A stretch of DNA of 64,000 nt from Chersky-806 sp038252255 (lineage in GTDB: Bacteria; Actinomycetota; Acidimicrobiia; IMCC26256; JAENVU01). Shown piece by piece: positions 33,701-42,456 of this stretch (the stretch's first letter is position 1; each line of letters begins with the position of its first letter). The position numbers and the translations under genes are program-made. The notes beneath the pieces are model-generated. The model did not search any database. It was not told the DNA's origin and saw only the letters and a list, made by a program, of their open reading frames with translations. The stretch spans positions 62,001-126,000 of the forward strand of contig JBBSAM010000002.1 in NCBI GenBank assembly GCA_038252255.1, given 5' to 3'.

Positions 33701-35103
33701 AAGCCGAAGAGATCGTGGCCATGTTCAGCCCGCTCGCCGCGATCGCGATCGAACGCCGGACGTTCGAGGACCGGCTCGCTCACCAGGCGCAGCACGATCC
33801 GCTGACGGGCCTGCCGAACCGCGTGCTCTTCGTGGAGTTCCTCACGCTGGCCCTCCGCCGGACGCAGCGTCGCCAGTCGGCGGCCGCGGTGCTCTTCCTC
33901 GACCTGGACCGGTTCAAGGTCGTGAACGACAGCTTGGGGCACGACGCGGGCGACGAGCTCATGGTCAAGCTCGGCACGCGGTTGTGTGCCGCGGTGCGAC
34001 CGGGAGACACCGTCGCGCGCTTCGGCGGCGACGAGTTCACGGTGCTCTGCGACGACCTCTCGTCCGAGGACGCGCGCCGGCAGGCGATCGACGTCGCCGA
34101 ACGGCTGCTCGAGGTGATCGAGTCGCCGATCCAGCTCAACGGCGAGGACCAGCACCTCAGCGCCAGCATCGGGATCGCGATCGCGGGCCCCGGTGACAGC
34201 CCCGAGACGCTCCTGCGCGATGCCGACGCCGCGATGTACCAGGCGAAGGACCGTGGCAAGGGCCGCTGGGAGCTGTTCGACGAGGAGATGCGCTCGTCGG
34301 CCCGGATGCGGCTCGAGACCGAGAACGCGCTCCACCGCGCGCTCGAGCGCGACGAGCTCCGCATCTACTACCAACCGATCATCGAGCTCGACGGCTGCAC
34401 GTGCTCCGGTGCCGAGGCGCTCGTGCGCTGGCAGCACCCCGACCGCGGCCTGGTCGCACCTGATGCGTTCATCGACCTGGCCGAAGAGACCGGTCTCATC
34501 GTCCCGATCGGCGCCTGGGTGCTCGAGGAGTCGTGCCGTCAGCTGATGCAGTGGCGCGCCGAGGGCCTCGTGTCACCCGCCTTCACCGTGGCGGTCAACC
34601 TCTCCGCCCGGCAGCTGGCGCAGGCGGATCTCGTCGAGAGAGTTGCCGCCGCGCTCGAGCGCACCGGCGCGCCACCCGAGCTCATCTGCCTCGAGATCAC
34701 CGAGAGCGTGCTGATGGCCGAGACGACGATCGAAGCGATCGACGCGCTGCGCGCCCTCGGTGTGCGACTCAGCATCGACGACTTCGGTACCGGCTACTCG
34801 TCACTCGGCTACCTGCGCCGGTTCCCGGTGGACTCGGTGAAGGTCGACCGCTCGTTCGTCGACGGGCTCGGTACCGAGTCCGAGGACTCGGCGATCGTGG
34901 CCGCGGTCGTCGGGCTCGGGCACGCGCTCGGGCTGAGCGTGGTGGCCGAGGGTGTCGAGACCGAGCTGCAGCTGGCCGAGCTCCGCGCGCTGGGCTGCGA
35001 CCGGGGTCAGGGCTTCTGGTTCGCGCGGCCGCAGCCCGCGGACGTGTTCGCGGCGGTGGTGGCGAACCCGCGTCGCTGGCAGCTTCACACGGCCACACCC
35101 TGA
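30769..35103 (+). CDS. Multi-PAS/GAF diguanylate cyclase-phosphodiesterase (GGDEF-EAL)
   Basis: 1444-residue soluble sensor for c-di-GMP turnover. Order: PAS near 45-165, PAS 175-285, a GAF-like segment 290-425, PAS 435-555, short coiled coil, PAS 590-705, PAS 715-830, GAF 845-1000, GGDEF 1005-1170, EAL 1180-1435. The cyclase site reads GGDEF (1086-1090) and the inhibitory RPGD lies five residues before it. The phosphodiesterase keeps EALVRW, LEITES, DDFGTG and AEGVE. Both activities therefore look intact. No membrane helix is seen. GTG start; the exact initiation codon is uncertain. Probably monocistronic. Confidence 0.95.
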   Translation: MSSHPPAERETTAATSSLTSEENELANRSGALGASPLDALETVTDLDVLALSAPLGVFRSTAADGVVWVNRRLLEIIGLEREQALGHEWVRALHPLDRARVDEARRSLGASPHDLTIQFRIVRPDGTLRHVRVRVLPAPDRPGEQQVFIGAIEDVTDRIARPTVLSAEDSFRSLIASSPLGVCYSDAAGRIAYVNDRWQEITGRSAADLLDSNDLRFAHPDDRDAIFESMTAAALAGEEWFGEMRVLRPDGELRHTRTSIAAIRGDGGVVGYVGTLEDVTDEAADRKRAELALKARVAAEALVAETSRALVTASVDDVDDQVVGVLQRLAQFVGADAAVLAVRQDELEAGTARRHAWYHPDLLEELERRGDPGRGGDAATWSGATREVIGSVTLEWRSESTTIDWESLEPLVVVGDALVSTLARVRAEQAVRSSEERFRSFAEHSSDFMLVYSAQGDIKYLSPSTARFSGLDVGESFSDSGIVHADDRVLVQKMFGPLRAGVRGDTSPPFEVRIRSAEGEYRWLEMIATNLLDDPVVGGIVVNARDVTERRESRDELQRINDSLEQTNAQLSGLVEEKLEVERQLRSSEELFRAMVQHSSDAITLLDEDGTVRYGSALGERVLGYPEGFAAGLDALELVHPDDQAMVTEVMANAFTEPGVHGPVRVRVRHADGSWKYLEAFGNNLLDNPAVHGVVVSGRDVTERVTAEEALRRSDDRFRALVQNLSDVVTIVGPEGRLVYSSPAAQRLFGFQEDDESWTDPMARVHPDDVDRVVVEMGEQLACGGIDPVSFRLLVAEGSYRDVEAIVQDLTDDPSVGGIVATTRDVTERARAEAMVADQAQVLRLIAEGAPLGETLATICAVVELQVPGALCSVMLVDEAEQVLRPGAAPSLPPEYVRAVDQVPIGPNAGSCGSAAYYGTQVVAEDVELDPRWDGHREAAIKHGLRSCWSTPVFASSGDRVLGTFAMYHREPRGANPQAEEIVAMFSPLAAIAIERRTFEDRLAHQAQHDPLTGLPNRVLFVEFLTLALRRTQRRQSAAAVLFLDLDRFKVVNDSLGHDAGDELMVKLGTRLCAAVRPGDTVARFGGDEFTVLCDDLSSEDARRQAIDVAERLLEVIESPIQLNGEDQHLSASIGIAIAGPGDSPETLLRDADAAMYQAKDRGKGRWELFDEEMRSSARMRLETENALHRALERDELRIYYQPIIELDGCTCSGAEALVRWQHPDRGLVAPDAFIDLAEETGLIVPIGAWVLEESCRQLMQWRAEGLVSPAFTVAVNLSARQLAQADLVERVAAALERTGAPPELICLEITESVLMAETTIEAIDALRALGVRLSIDDFGTGYSSLGYLRRFPVDSVKVDRSFVDGLGTESEDSAIVAAVVGLGHALGLSVVAEGVETELQLAELRALGCDRGQGFWFARPQPADVFAAVVANPRRWQLHTATP

Positions 35104-35140
35104 GTCAACGCGTGCGAGAGCGCGCCGGTAGGGTCGCGCC

Positions 35141-35833
35141 ATGAGCGGAGCAACGGGAGAGGACGCGTACACGGCCTCGGACCTGCTCCGGTGGGCAGAG
35201 ACGCTCGCCGGGATCGCCCGGACCGGGCTCGGGTTCACGAAGAGCCTGTACGAGAAGGAGCGGTTCGAAGAGGTGCTCCGGGTCGCGGCCGACATCCGCG
35301 TCGCGGCCATGGAGGAATCGAGTGCCGAGGCGCTGTTCGACGAGTGGATCTCCACCGTCGGCGAGGGGGTCGGTGGCTACATCACCCCGAGGTGCGCGGT
35401 CGCCGCGGTCGTCGGCAACGAGAAGGGTGAGCTGCTCCTGACCCAACGGTCGGACAGCGGGATCTGGCTCTACCCCGTCGGCTGGGCGGACGTCGGGTAC
35501 TCCCCGTCCGAGGTCGCGGTGAAAGAGGTGCTCGAAGAGACCGGGATCGAGGTCGAGCCGGTCTCGCTGATCGCGGTGCTCGACGGTCTCCGGCTCGGCT
35601 TCGCGCACCTGCCCCTCTACTCGCTCGTGTTCCATTGCCGGATGCTCGGGGGTGAGCTCGCCGGCCATCCGCTCGAGACCCGCCAGGTGGGCTTCTTCGC
35701 CCGGGACGCCCTGCCCCAGCCGCTCGCCGGGCAGCACCGCTGGGCCGATCTGGCGTTCCGGGCGATCGACGGTGAGGTCTTCCCGGCCGATTACGACCTC
35801 CCGCGCACCCCGCCGTGGCGCGGCATGCCGTGA
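35141..35833 (+). CDS. NUDIX hydrolase with N-terminal helical domain
   Basis: 230 residues: a helical front domain (10-75) like Nudix_N, then the NUDIX fold. The Nudix box reads GWADVGYSPSEVAVKEVLEETG, i.e. G-x5-E-x7-K-E-x2-E-E, so the conserved arginine is replaced by lysine while the metal glutamates remain. Front domains of this kind occur in nucleotide-sugar or sanitising pyrophosphatases. ATG start with GGAG upstream. 37 bases after the GGDEF-EAL gene. Confidence 0.85.
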   Translation: MSGATGEDAYTASDLLRWAETLAGIARTGLGFTKSLYEKERFEEVLRVAADIRVAAMEESSAEALFDEWISTVGEGVGGYITPRCAVAAVVGNEKGELLLTQRSDSGIWLYPVGWADVGYSPSEVAVKEVLEETGIEVEPVSLIAVLDGLRLGFAHLPLYSLVFHCRMLGGELAGHPLETRQVGFFARDALPQPLAGQHRWADLAFRAIDGEVFPADYDLPRTPPWRGMP

Positions 35834-35863
35834 CGATGTGGCTGCAGCGATCGCCGCTTGTGT

Positions 35864-36343
35864 CTAGCTCTCGAGCTGGTCGGCGAGGAGGCGGATGATC
35901 GAGACCGCGCCCTTCGTGGTCTCCCAGGCGTCGGCGACGCGGTCGTGGTCCACCAGCCCGCAGAGGTCGGGGAGCGGACCGAGGAGCTCCGCGGCCCGGC
36001 GGGAGAGCGTGGCCGGCTCGAGATCGTCACCGTAGGCCGGGAAGCACTCGAGCCCGTCCCACAGTCCGGTGAGCGCGCGGGTCTCGGAGCCGAGCTCGAG
36101 CGCGTTTGCACTCCCCCCGGCGTGCAGCTCGTCGACGACGCGCTCCCAGAGGTCGTAATGCGTGAGCCCCTCGGGCTGGGTGAACCCGGCGACCGGGTGC
36201 AGCCGCCACTCGAGGGTCTTCTCGTCCCCGGTGAACCACGTCTGGGAGCCATTGAGGTAGGAGTCAACTGGTGAGCCGAGCCGGGCGTCGAGTGCGCCGA
36301 CGAGCTCCGGCGTGATCCACCAGAGCGCGGTGGCGATCAGCAT
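35864..36343 (-). CDS. Conserved hypothetical protein
   Basis: 159-residue acidic protein, MLIATALWWITPELVGALDARLG at the start, rich in tryptophan, with ETKTxAVSIIRLLADQLES-like helical end. No transmembrane segment beyond a weak hydrophobic start. It is divergent from the lipoprotein at 36399 and convergent with the NUDIX gene. Homologues of this size are known to me only as hypothetical actinobacterial proteins. Confidence 0.6.
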   Translation of the reverse strand: MLIATALWWITPELVGALDARLGSPVDSYLNGSQTWFTGDEKTLEWRLHPVAGFTQPEGLTHYDLWERVVDELHAGGSANALELGSETRALTGLWDGLECFPAYGDDLEPATLSRRAAELLGPLPDLCGLVDHDRVADAWETTKGAVSIIRLLADQLES

Positions 36344-36398
36344 CCCGGCAGGGTACGCGCGATACCGTCCGCGTACGGTCTGGGGGGACGGTTCTGGC

Positions 36399-36893
36399 GT
36401 GAAGCGAGCTTGGGGCGCATGCGGAGTGGTGGTGCTCCTGGCGCTGGTGGCCGGGTGTGGTGGCGGTAGCGACGGCCCGACCGAGGCCGAGTTCGTGCGC
36501 CAGGCGAATGCGGTGTGCCGGGACGGCGCCGCGAAGGTGTCGCTCGTGCGTATCCCGGGCCGGGCGGATGTCACGAGCATGCCGCAAGCCGCCGCCCAGG
36601 TCGTGGCCATCCAACGGCACGAGCTGGACCGGTTGCGCGCGCTGACGGCGCCGAAGAAGGATCGGACCGCGGTCGAGAGCTGGATCGCCCTCGTCGACCA
36701 GACGCTCGATCAGGCAGACCTGTCCGCGCGGGCGCAGCGGGACGGCGACATCTCCCGGGCCTTGAGGGCGAACCTCAACGGCGCCGCGCTCGACCGGCGC
36801 GCCGACGAGCTGGCACACCGGTACGGGCTCGCCGCGTGCGTCCGGGCCACGACCGCGCCCCCTACGACGTCGACGACCAGAGCCGGAGCCTGA
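36399..36893 (+). CDS. Small lipoprotein
   Basis: 164 residues. GTG start chosen so that KRAWGACGVVVLLALVAGC forms a lipoprotein signal with cysteine 20 acylated. The mature part is helical (FVRQANAVCRDGAAKVSLV, QVVAIQRHELDRLRALTAP) with two further cysteines and a threonine-rich end. This helical pattern occurs in many uncharacterised actinobacterial lipoproteins. Fifty-eight bases precede the acyltransferase gene. Confidence 0.72.
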   Translation: MKRAWGACGVVVLLALVAGCGGGSDGPTEAEFVRQANAVCRDGAAKVSLVRIPGRADVTSMPQAAAQVVAIQRHELDRLRALTAPKKDRTAVESWIALVDQTLDQADLSARAQRDGDISRALRANLNGAALDRRADELAHRYGLAACVRATTAPPTTSTTRAGA

Positions 36894-36951
36894 CCGAGCG
36901 GTACGGATCCGCCCCTGTCGTCCTCGTGAACACCCCGGGTACGATCCGGGG

Positions 36952-38379
36952 ATGCCGCGCTACGACCGACTGAGCGCGCTCGACGCGTCGTTCCTGCACT
37001 TGGAGCGGCTCGAGACGCCGATGCACGTCGGTGCCGTCTCGATCTTCGAGGGGGCACCGTTTCTCGACACCTCGGGCCGGTTCCGGCTGGCCGAGGTCCG
37101 CCGCCTGGTGGGCTCGCGGCTGCATCTCATCCCGCGCTTCCGCAAGCGCCTCATGTTCGTGCCCTTCGAGCAGGGACGGCCGGTCTGGGTCGATGACCCC
37201 CGCTTCGACATCGCCTACCACGTGCGCCTCACCGCGCTGCCGCACCCGGGCAGCCGGGAGCAGCTCCTCGCCCTCACCGCGCGCATCCAGGCCCAGCTCC
37301 TGGACCGGGACCGGCCGCTCTGGGAGCTCTGGTTCGTGGAAGGGCTCGAAGGTGGCAACGTCGGGCTGATCCAGAAGACGCACCACGCGCTCGTCGACGG
37401 TGTGTCCGGCGTCGACGTCGCGACCGTGCTGCTCGACTTCACCGAGGACCCCACGTACCTCGAACCGCCTCGGTGGATCGTCGAGCCGCCTCCGAGTCCC
37501 GGGCGCCTGCTCGTCGACACGCTCTACGAGCGCACGACGGAGCCGGCCGAGATCGCGCGCACGACGCGACGCATCGTCCGCACGCCGCAGCGAACCCTGG
37601 CCCGCACCGGTCAGCTCGGCCGCGCGCTGTCCACGCTCGTGGACCGCAACTCGATCGCGCCGCGCACCTCGATCAACGTCGCGGTCGGGCGCCGGCGGCG
37701 CTTCGAAGGTGTGCGCGTGTCGCTCGACGACGTGAAGGCGATTCGCAAGGTGCTCGGCGGCACGGTGAACGACGTGGTGCTGGCCGGCGTCGCCGGCGGG
37801 ATGCGCGCGCTGTTCGAGTCCCGCGGCGACGACATGACGGATCTTCGCCTCCGCGCGCTCTGCCCGGTATCGGTACGCGACGACTCCGAGCGCATGCAGC
37901 TGGGCAATCGCGTCTCCGCGATGTTCGTCGAGCTTCCCGTGGGCGAACCCGATCCGGTGCAGCGGCTCCAGTCGATCCGGGCGACGACGGTCGACCTGAA
38001 GGACCGCCAGCAGGCCGTCGGCGCGGCCTTCCTCATGGACCTCACGACCTTCGCGGCGCCGACGTTGCTCGGCCTCGCCGCCCGCGCGGTCCATCGTCAG
38101 CCCTTCTTCAACCTGGTGATCACCAATGTTCCCGGGCCGCAGGTGCCGCTGTACTGCATGGGCGCGCGGATGCTCGAGGCCTATCCCGTCGTGCCGCTGA
38201 CGAAGAACCTGGCACTCGGGATCGCGATCCTCTCGTACTGCGGCCAGCTGCACTTCGGCCTCTACGTCGACGCGGACGCGGTCGCAGACGTCGCCGTCCT
38301 GGCCGGCGGGATCGAAGACGCGTTCGCGGAGCTGAAGAAGATCGCAGAAGAATCGGACGAAGCGGGGGAGCTCGAGTGA
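36952..38379 (+). CDS. Wax ester synthase / diacylglycerol acyltransferase
   Basis: WS/DGAT family enzyme of 475 residues that acylates diacylglycerol or fatty alcohol with acyl-CoA to make storage lipid. The catalytic HHxxxDG is H144-HALVDG. The beginning RLSALDASFLHLE and the late NVPGP (in VITNVPGPQVPL) are family signatures. ATG start. The stop overlaps the amidase start (GTGA), so the two are cotranscribed. Suggests triacylglycerol or wax storage, common in actinobacteria. Confidence 0.95.
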   Translation: MPRYDRLSALDASFLHLERLETPMHVGAVSIFEGAPFLDTSGRFRLAEVRRLVGSRLHLIPRFRKRLMFVPFEQGRPVWVDDPRFDIAYHVRLTALPHPGSREQLLALTARIQAQLLDRDRPLWELWFVEGLEGGNVGLIQKTHHALVDGVSGVDVATVLLDFTEDPTYLEPPRWIVEPPPSPGRLLVDTLYERTTEPAEIARTTRRIVRTPQRTLARTGQLGRALSTLVDRNSIAPRTSINVAVGRRRRFEGVRVSLDDVKAIRKVLGGTVNDVVLAGVAGGMRALFESRGDDMTDLRLRALCPVSVRDDSERMQLGNRVSAMFVELPVGEPDPVQRLQSIRATTVDLKDRQQAVGAAFLMDLTTFAAPTLLGLAARAVHRQPFFNLVITNVPGPQVPLYCMGARMLEAYPVVPLTKNLALGIAILSYCGQLHFGLYVDADAVADVAVLAGGIEDAFAELKKIAEESDEAGELE

Positions 38380-39800
38380 CGGACCTTTCGACGCGAGATG
38401 CCTGGGAGCTGGCCGACGCGGTGCGGAAGGGAAAGGTCTCGGCAGTGGAGCTGCTCGAGGTCTCGCTCGAACGCATCGAGTCCTACAACGCCGACCTGAA
38501 CGCGGTCTGCTATCTCGACGCGGAAGCTGCCCGCGCCCGAGCGAAGGAGATCGACGCGCAGGTTGCGGACGGCGGCGACCCCGGTCTGTTCGCCGGCGTG
38601 CCGATGGGCGTCAAGGAGCTGGCACAGGCGAAGGGGTTCCCGGACACCCATGCCTCGGTGATGTACGCCGACCGCGTCGCCGCGGAGGACGGGACCGAGG
38701 TCGCGCGCTTGCGTGCCGCCGGCGCGGTCATCGTCGGTCTCACGACGGCGCCCGAGATGGGCATCCCGAGCTTCACCAACTCTCCCTTGCACGGCGTGAC
38801 GCGCAACCCGTGGAATCCCGAGGCCACGCCGGGCGGGTCCTCGGGCGGCTCGGCCGCGGCCGTTGCGTCCGGCATGTTCCCGGCCTGCACCGGCAGCGAC
38901 GGGGGCGGGTCCATCCGCATCCCCTCGTCGTACTCCGGCCTACCGGGGTTCAAGACCACGTTCGGGCTCAGCGGAGTGGGACCGCAGCCCTTCGACACCG
39001 GGCTGACGTCCGTCTACGGCCCGATGGTGCGGTCGGTCCGTGATGCCGCCCGCTACATCGACATCACCTCGGGCCCCACGCTCTTCGACCCCACGTCCCT
39101 GCCGAAGCCGGCGCCGTTCGAGCCGCTCACCACCTCGCTCGACGCGGCGCGTGACCGGTTGCGGGGCAAGCGGGCCGCGTGGTCGTCGACGCTGGGCTAC
39201 GGCGTGTGCGACACGGGCGTCGAGGCCTTGACCTTCGAAGCCGCGCAGCAGCTGGTGGCCGAAGCCGGGCTCGAGCTGGTCGACCTGGACGTCAAGTTCC
39301 CGAAGCCGGGCCGCGCCTGGGGTCTCCTGAGCGCGCCGAACCTCGCGGCGTGGCACTACGACGAGGCCAAGGACCGGCTCGACGACCTCGACATGCTCCT
39401 GCGCGTCTCCGTCGAGGGGCTCCCGAACCTCCGGGCGTCGCACCTCGGCCAGGCGGTCCGCCGGCGCCACGAGCTGCTCCTCGCGTCGGCCGAGGTGTTC
39501 GCGGATGTCGACCTGTTGCTCACGCCGACGACCGCGACGACCGCGTACCCGGCGGAGGGCGTGCTGGAGGGACCGGTCAATGGCGAAGTCGTGAACCTGA
39601 TGATCCTGTCCGCCGCGTTCACCGCGCCGTTCAACATGACGGGGCAGCCGGGGTTCAGCATCCCGGCCGGTCTCGTGGACGGCATGCCCTGCGGCCTGCA
39701 GGTCGTCGCCCGGCGCCACGAGGACGATGCGTGCGTCGCCGCGGCGGCGATCATGGAGCAGGCCCGCCCCTGGCCCAAGATCGCCCCCGGCTACAGCTGA
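38376..39800 (+). CDS. Amidase signature family hydrolase
   Basis: 474-residue Ser-Ser-Lys amidase: K80 (GVKELAQ), S155 (GGSSGGSAAAVASG) and nucleophile S179 (SDGGGSIRIPSSYSG) with the expected spacing. The product resembles 6-aminohexanoate-cyclic-dimer hydrolase-like and general acyl amidases rather than GatA, since GatB/GatC are not nearby. GTG start overlapping the acyltransferase stop. Substrate unknown. Confidence 0.93.
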   Translation: MTDLSTRDAWELADAVRKGKVSAVELLEVSLERIESYNADLNAVCYLDAEAARARAKEIDAQVADGGDPGLFAGVPMGVKELAQAKGFPDTHASVMYADRVAAEDGTEVARLRAAGAVIVGLTTAPEMGIPSFTNSPLHGVTRNPWNPEATPGGSSGGSAAAVASGMFPACTGSDGGGSIRIPSSYSGLPGFKTTFGLSGVGPQPFDTGLTSVYGPMVRSVRDAARYIDITSGPTLFDPTSLPKPAPFEPLTTSLDAARDRLRGKRAAWSSTLGYGVCDTGVEALTFEAAQQLVAEAGLELVDLDVKFPKPGRAWGLLSAPNLAAWHYDEAKDRLDDLDMLLRVSVEGLPNLRASHLGQAVRRRHELLLASAEVFADVDLLLTPTTATTAYPAEGVLEGPVNGEVVNLMILSAAFTAPFNMTGQPGFSIPAGLVDGMPCGLQVVARRHEDDACVAAAAIMEQARPWPKIAPGYS

Positions 39801-39842
39801 CGGCCCGGAAGGCTCTCCGGCGGGAGGGGGTAGCCTCGGGTC

Positions 39843-41039
39843 GTGACCGACGTCGCGCGTCGGCCGGGCGACTCCGCACGAGCGCCCAGGCCGCCCAAGC
39901 AAGAGCAGGAGCCGGCTTCCGAGGAGATCACGGAGGTCGCCCCCGGCGTGCTGCGCATGCAGCTGCCCATCTGGATGCCGGGGCTCGGCCACGTGAACAT
40001 GTACGGCCTCGTCGACGACCGCGGCCTGACGGTCGTGGACCCCGGCCTTCCCGGGCCGAAGAGCTGGAAGGCGCTCAAGCACCGGCTCAAGCTGGCGGGC
40101 TACGACGTCAAGGACATCCACACCGTCATCGTGACCCACTCGCACCCGGACCACTTCGGTGGCGCCGGGCGCATCAAGAAGGAAGCCAACGCCGAGCTCA
40201 TCACCCACAAGGCGTTCACGACCTGGTCCCTCGACCGCAGCGGGAAGGGCACGCTCTCCGAAGCCGAGGCGGAGCGCCTGGAGCAGGCCGCGATCGACGA
40301 GGCCGAGCGCTACACGGGCCCGTCGCTCGAAGAGCTGCCGGCACTGCGCGAGGACGACGCCAGCGCGCTCGACGAGCTCACCGAGGAGCATCAGCGCCAA
40401 TCGGTGCCCTGGGGCGGCACGACGCCGTGGGGTGGCAGCAAGCACCCCATGCCGCCGCTCGCCAAGCGCGTCGCGATCCGAGCCATGCGGCTCGTGTTCG
40501 CGCCACCGGATCCGACGCGCCGGGTGAAGCACGGCGCGCCGATCGAGCTGGCCGGCCGCACTTGGCTCGCCATCCACACCCCGGGCCACACGCTCGACCA
40601 CCTCTGCCTCTACGACCCGGAGAACGGGATCCTGCTCTCCGGCGATCACGTCCTCCCGTCGATCACGCCACACATCGCGGGTTCCGGGATGGGTGACGCG
40701 CTGCACTCGTACCTCGCGACGCTCGACCTGGTCGCGTCGCTCGACGGGGTGAAGCTCGGCCTTCCCGCGCACGGGCACCCGTTCGACGACGTTCCCGGCC
40801 GCGTCGACGCGATCAAGGAGCACCACTTCGAGCGCATGGAGAAGCTCCGGGCCGCGTCGCTCGCGCTCGGGCCGGCGAGTGTCGTGACGCTCAGCCACGA
40901 GCTGTTCCCGGAGCGGCACTGGGGTGTGATGGCCGAGAGCGAGACGTTCGCCCACCTCGAGCACCTCCGGGGTACCGGCGAGGCGGAGCGGTGGGATGAG
41001 GGCGGGACGTTGATGTACCGCGTCGCCTCCCGCGCCTGA
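39843..41039 (+). CDS. Metallo-beta-lactamase fold hydrolase
   Basis: 398 residues with the dinuclear metal motif HSHPDHFGG, later GHTLDHLCLY and SGDHVLPSITPH, then a winged-helix-like end (DVPGRVDAIKEHHFERMEKL) as in the LACTB2/RNase-Z-like thioesterase-type subfamily. A charged 30-residue leader precedes the fold. GTG start. Part of a run of hydrolases (amidase, this gene, M20 peptidase) on the same strand; substrate unknown. Confidence 0.88.
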   Translation: MTDVARRPGDSARAPRPPKQEQEPASEEITEVAPGVLRMQLPIWMPGLGHVNMYGLVDDRGLTVVDPGLPGPKSWKALKHRLKLAGYDVKDIHTVIVTHSHPDHFGGAGRIKKEANAELITHKAFTTWSLDRSGKGTLSEAEAERLEQAAIDEAERYTGPSLEELPALREDDASALDELTEEHQRQSVPWGGTTPWGGSKHPMPPLAKRVAIRAMRLVFAPPDPTRRVKHGAPIELAGRTWLAIHTPGHTLDHLCLYDPENGILLSGDHVLPSITPHIAGSGMGDALHSYLATLDLVASLDGVKLGLPAHGHPFDDVPGRVDAIKEHHFERMEKLRAASLALGPASVVTLSHELFPERHWGVMAESETFAHLEHLRGTGEAERWDEGGTLMYRVASRA

Positions 41040-41064
41040 CCCGCCTGCGGCCTACGCTCGGCTC

Positions 41065-42396
41065 ATGACCGACGACCCCACTCGGGAAGCCACCGCTCTC
41101 CTGCAAGACCTGATCCGCAACGCCTGTGTGAACGACGGGCGGCCGGAGTCGGGTGCGGAGGTTCGCAGCTCGGACCTGCTCACCGGCTATCTCGAGGGAA
41201 GCGGCGTCGACATCGAGCACTACGAGCCGCAACCGGGTCGCCGCAGCATGCTCGCCAAGATCGAGGGTTCGGACCCCGACGCGCCGTCGCTGCTGCTGAT
41301 GGGGCACACGGACGTCGTGCCGGTCAACGAAGACGGCTGGTCCCGCGACCCGTTCGGGGGCGAGATCGTGGACGGCATGGTGTGGGGCCGCGGCGCGGTC
41401 GACATGCTCAACCTCACCGCCACCCAGGCCGTCGCGTTCAAGCGGCTCGCGCAGTCCGGGTTCAAGCCGAAGGGCACGATCTCGTATCTCGCGGTCGCCG
41501 ACGAAGAGGCGCGCGGGATCTGGGGTGCGGACTGGCTGGTCGAGCACGAGCTGGATGACGTGAAGGCCGACTACGTCCTCACCGAGTCCGGCGGGTTCCA
41601 GGTGCCGACCGCGCAGGGGCCGCGGTTGCCGGTGATGGTGGAGGAGAAGGGCACCTTCTGGTCGAAGATCACGGTGCGCGGCACGCCGGGGCACGCGTCG
41701 TCGCCGTACCGGACGGACAACGCGCTCGTCACCGCGGCGGAGGTCGTGCGCCGGCTGGCCGAGTTCCAGGCGCCGCCGCAGCTGAGCGGCACGTGGCAGC
41801 GGCTCGTCCAAGGTCTGCAGCTTCCTGAGGTGTTGCTGCAAGAGGAAGGATTCCGCGACACGATCGACGCGCTGCCGCTCGGCATGGCACGCATCGCGTA
41901 CTCGTGCACGCACACGACGTTCGCGCCGACGGTCATCCACGGGGGCACGAAGACGAACGTGATCCCGGACCGCGTGGAGATCGAGGTCGACATCAGGACG
42001 CTCCCCGGTCAGAGCGGTGAGGTCGCGCACGATCTGCTCATGGAGGCGCTCGGCGATCTCGCCGGCAAGGTGGAGATCGAATCGGGCGACGACCCGTCCT
42101 CGCAGTCACCCATCGACACTCCGTTGTGGGACGCGCTCGGCCGGGTCACCGCACGGCTGTGCGAAGGTTCCGCGCTGGTGCCGTGGCTGATGACCGGCGC
42201 CACCGACAACCGCTTCTTCCGCCGCGCCGGGTCGGTGGGCTACGGCTTCGGGCTCTTCAGCAAGCGCCTCACGTTCGAGGACTACGCCACGATGTTCCAC
42301 GGCAACGACGAGCGGGTGGACCAGGAGAGCCTGCGCCTCTCGACCGAGCTCTGGCTCGCGATCGCCGAGGAGCTGGTCGGCCCGCAATCGGGCTAA
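41065..42396 (+). CDS. M20 family metallopeptidase / deacylase
   Basis: 443-residue zinc hydrolase. Metal ligands lie in LMGHTDVVP, WGRGAVDMLN and the catalytic glutamate in ADEEARG; the dimerisation domain starts at RGTPGHASSPY. Family members include ArgE/DapE/CPG2 deacylases and dipeptidases; neighbours do not narrow the substrate. ATG start 25 bases after the previous stop. Confidence 0.9.
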   Translation: MTDDPTREATALLQDLIRNACVNDGRPESGAEVRSSDLLTGYLEGSGVDIEHYEPQPGRRSMLAKIEGSDPDAPSLLLMGHTDVVPVNEDGWSRDPFGGEIVDGMVWGRGAVDMLNLTATQAVAFKRLAQSGFKPKGTISYLAVADEEARGIWGADWLVEHELDDVKADYVLTESGGFQVPTAQGPRLPVMVEEKGTFWSKITVRGTPGHASSPYRTDNALVTAAEVVRRLAEFQAPPQLSGTWQRLVQGLQLPEVLLQEEGFRDTIDALPLGMARIAYSCTHTTFAPTVIHGGTKTNVIPDRVEIEVDIRTLPGQSGEVAHDLLMEALGDLAGKVEIESGDDPSSQSPIDTPLWDALGRVTARLCEGSALVPWLMTGATDNRFFRRAGSVGYGFGLFSKRLTFEDYATMFHGNDERVDQESLRLSTELWLAIAEELVGPQSG

Positions 42397-42410
42397 CCCC
42401 ACTCTCCGTT

Positions 42411-42447
42411 TGTGCCGAAAGGGTCCGCCAGGGACCTTGATGGCACA
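42411..42447. terminator. Convergent hairpin between M20 peptidase and PAC2 genes
   Basis: TGTGCC (42411-42416) pairs with GGCACA (42442-42447), enclosing GGTCC/GGACC (42422-42426, 42432-42436). The stem is interrupted, so a weak bidirectional terminator is the most I can say. Confidence 0.4.
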
Positions 42448-42456
42448 GACGGCGGG

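Noticed and set aside
37473..38375. Amino-terminal extension of the amidase by about 300 residues
   Set aside because: The extension reads the WS/DGAT gene in another frame and is arginine-rich nonsense; the amidase starts at the coupled GTG.
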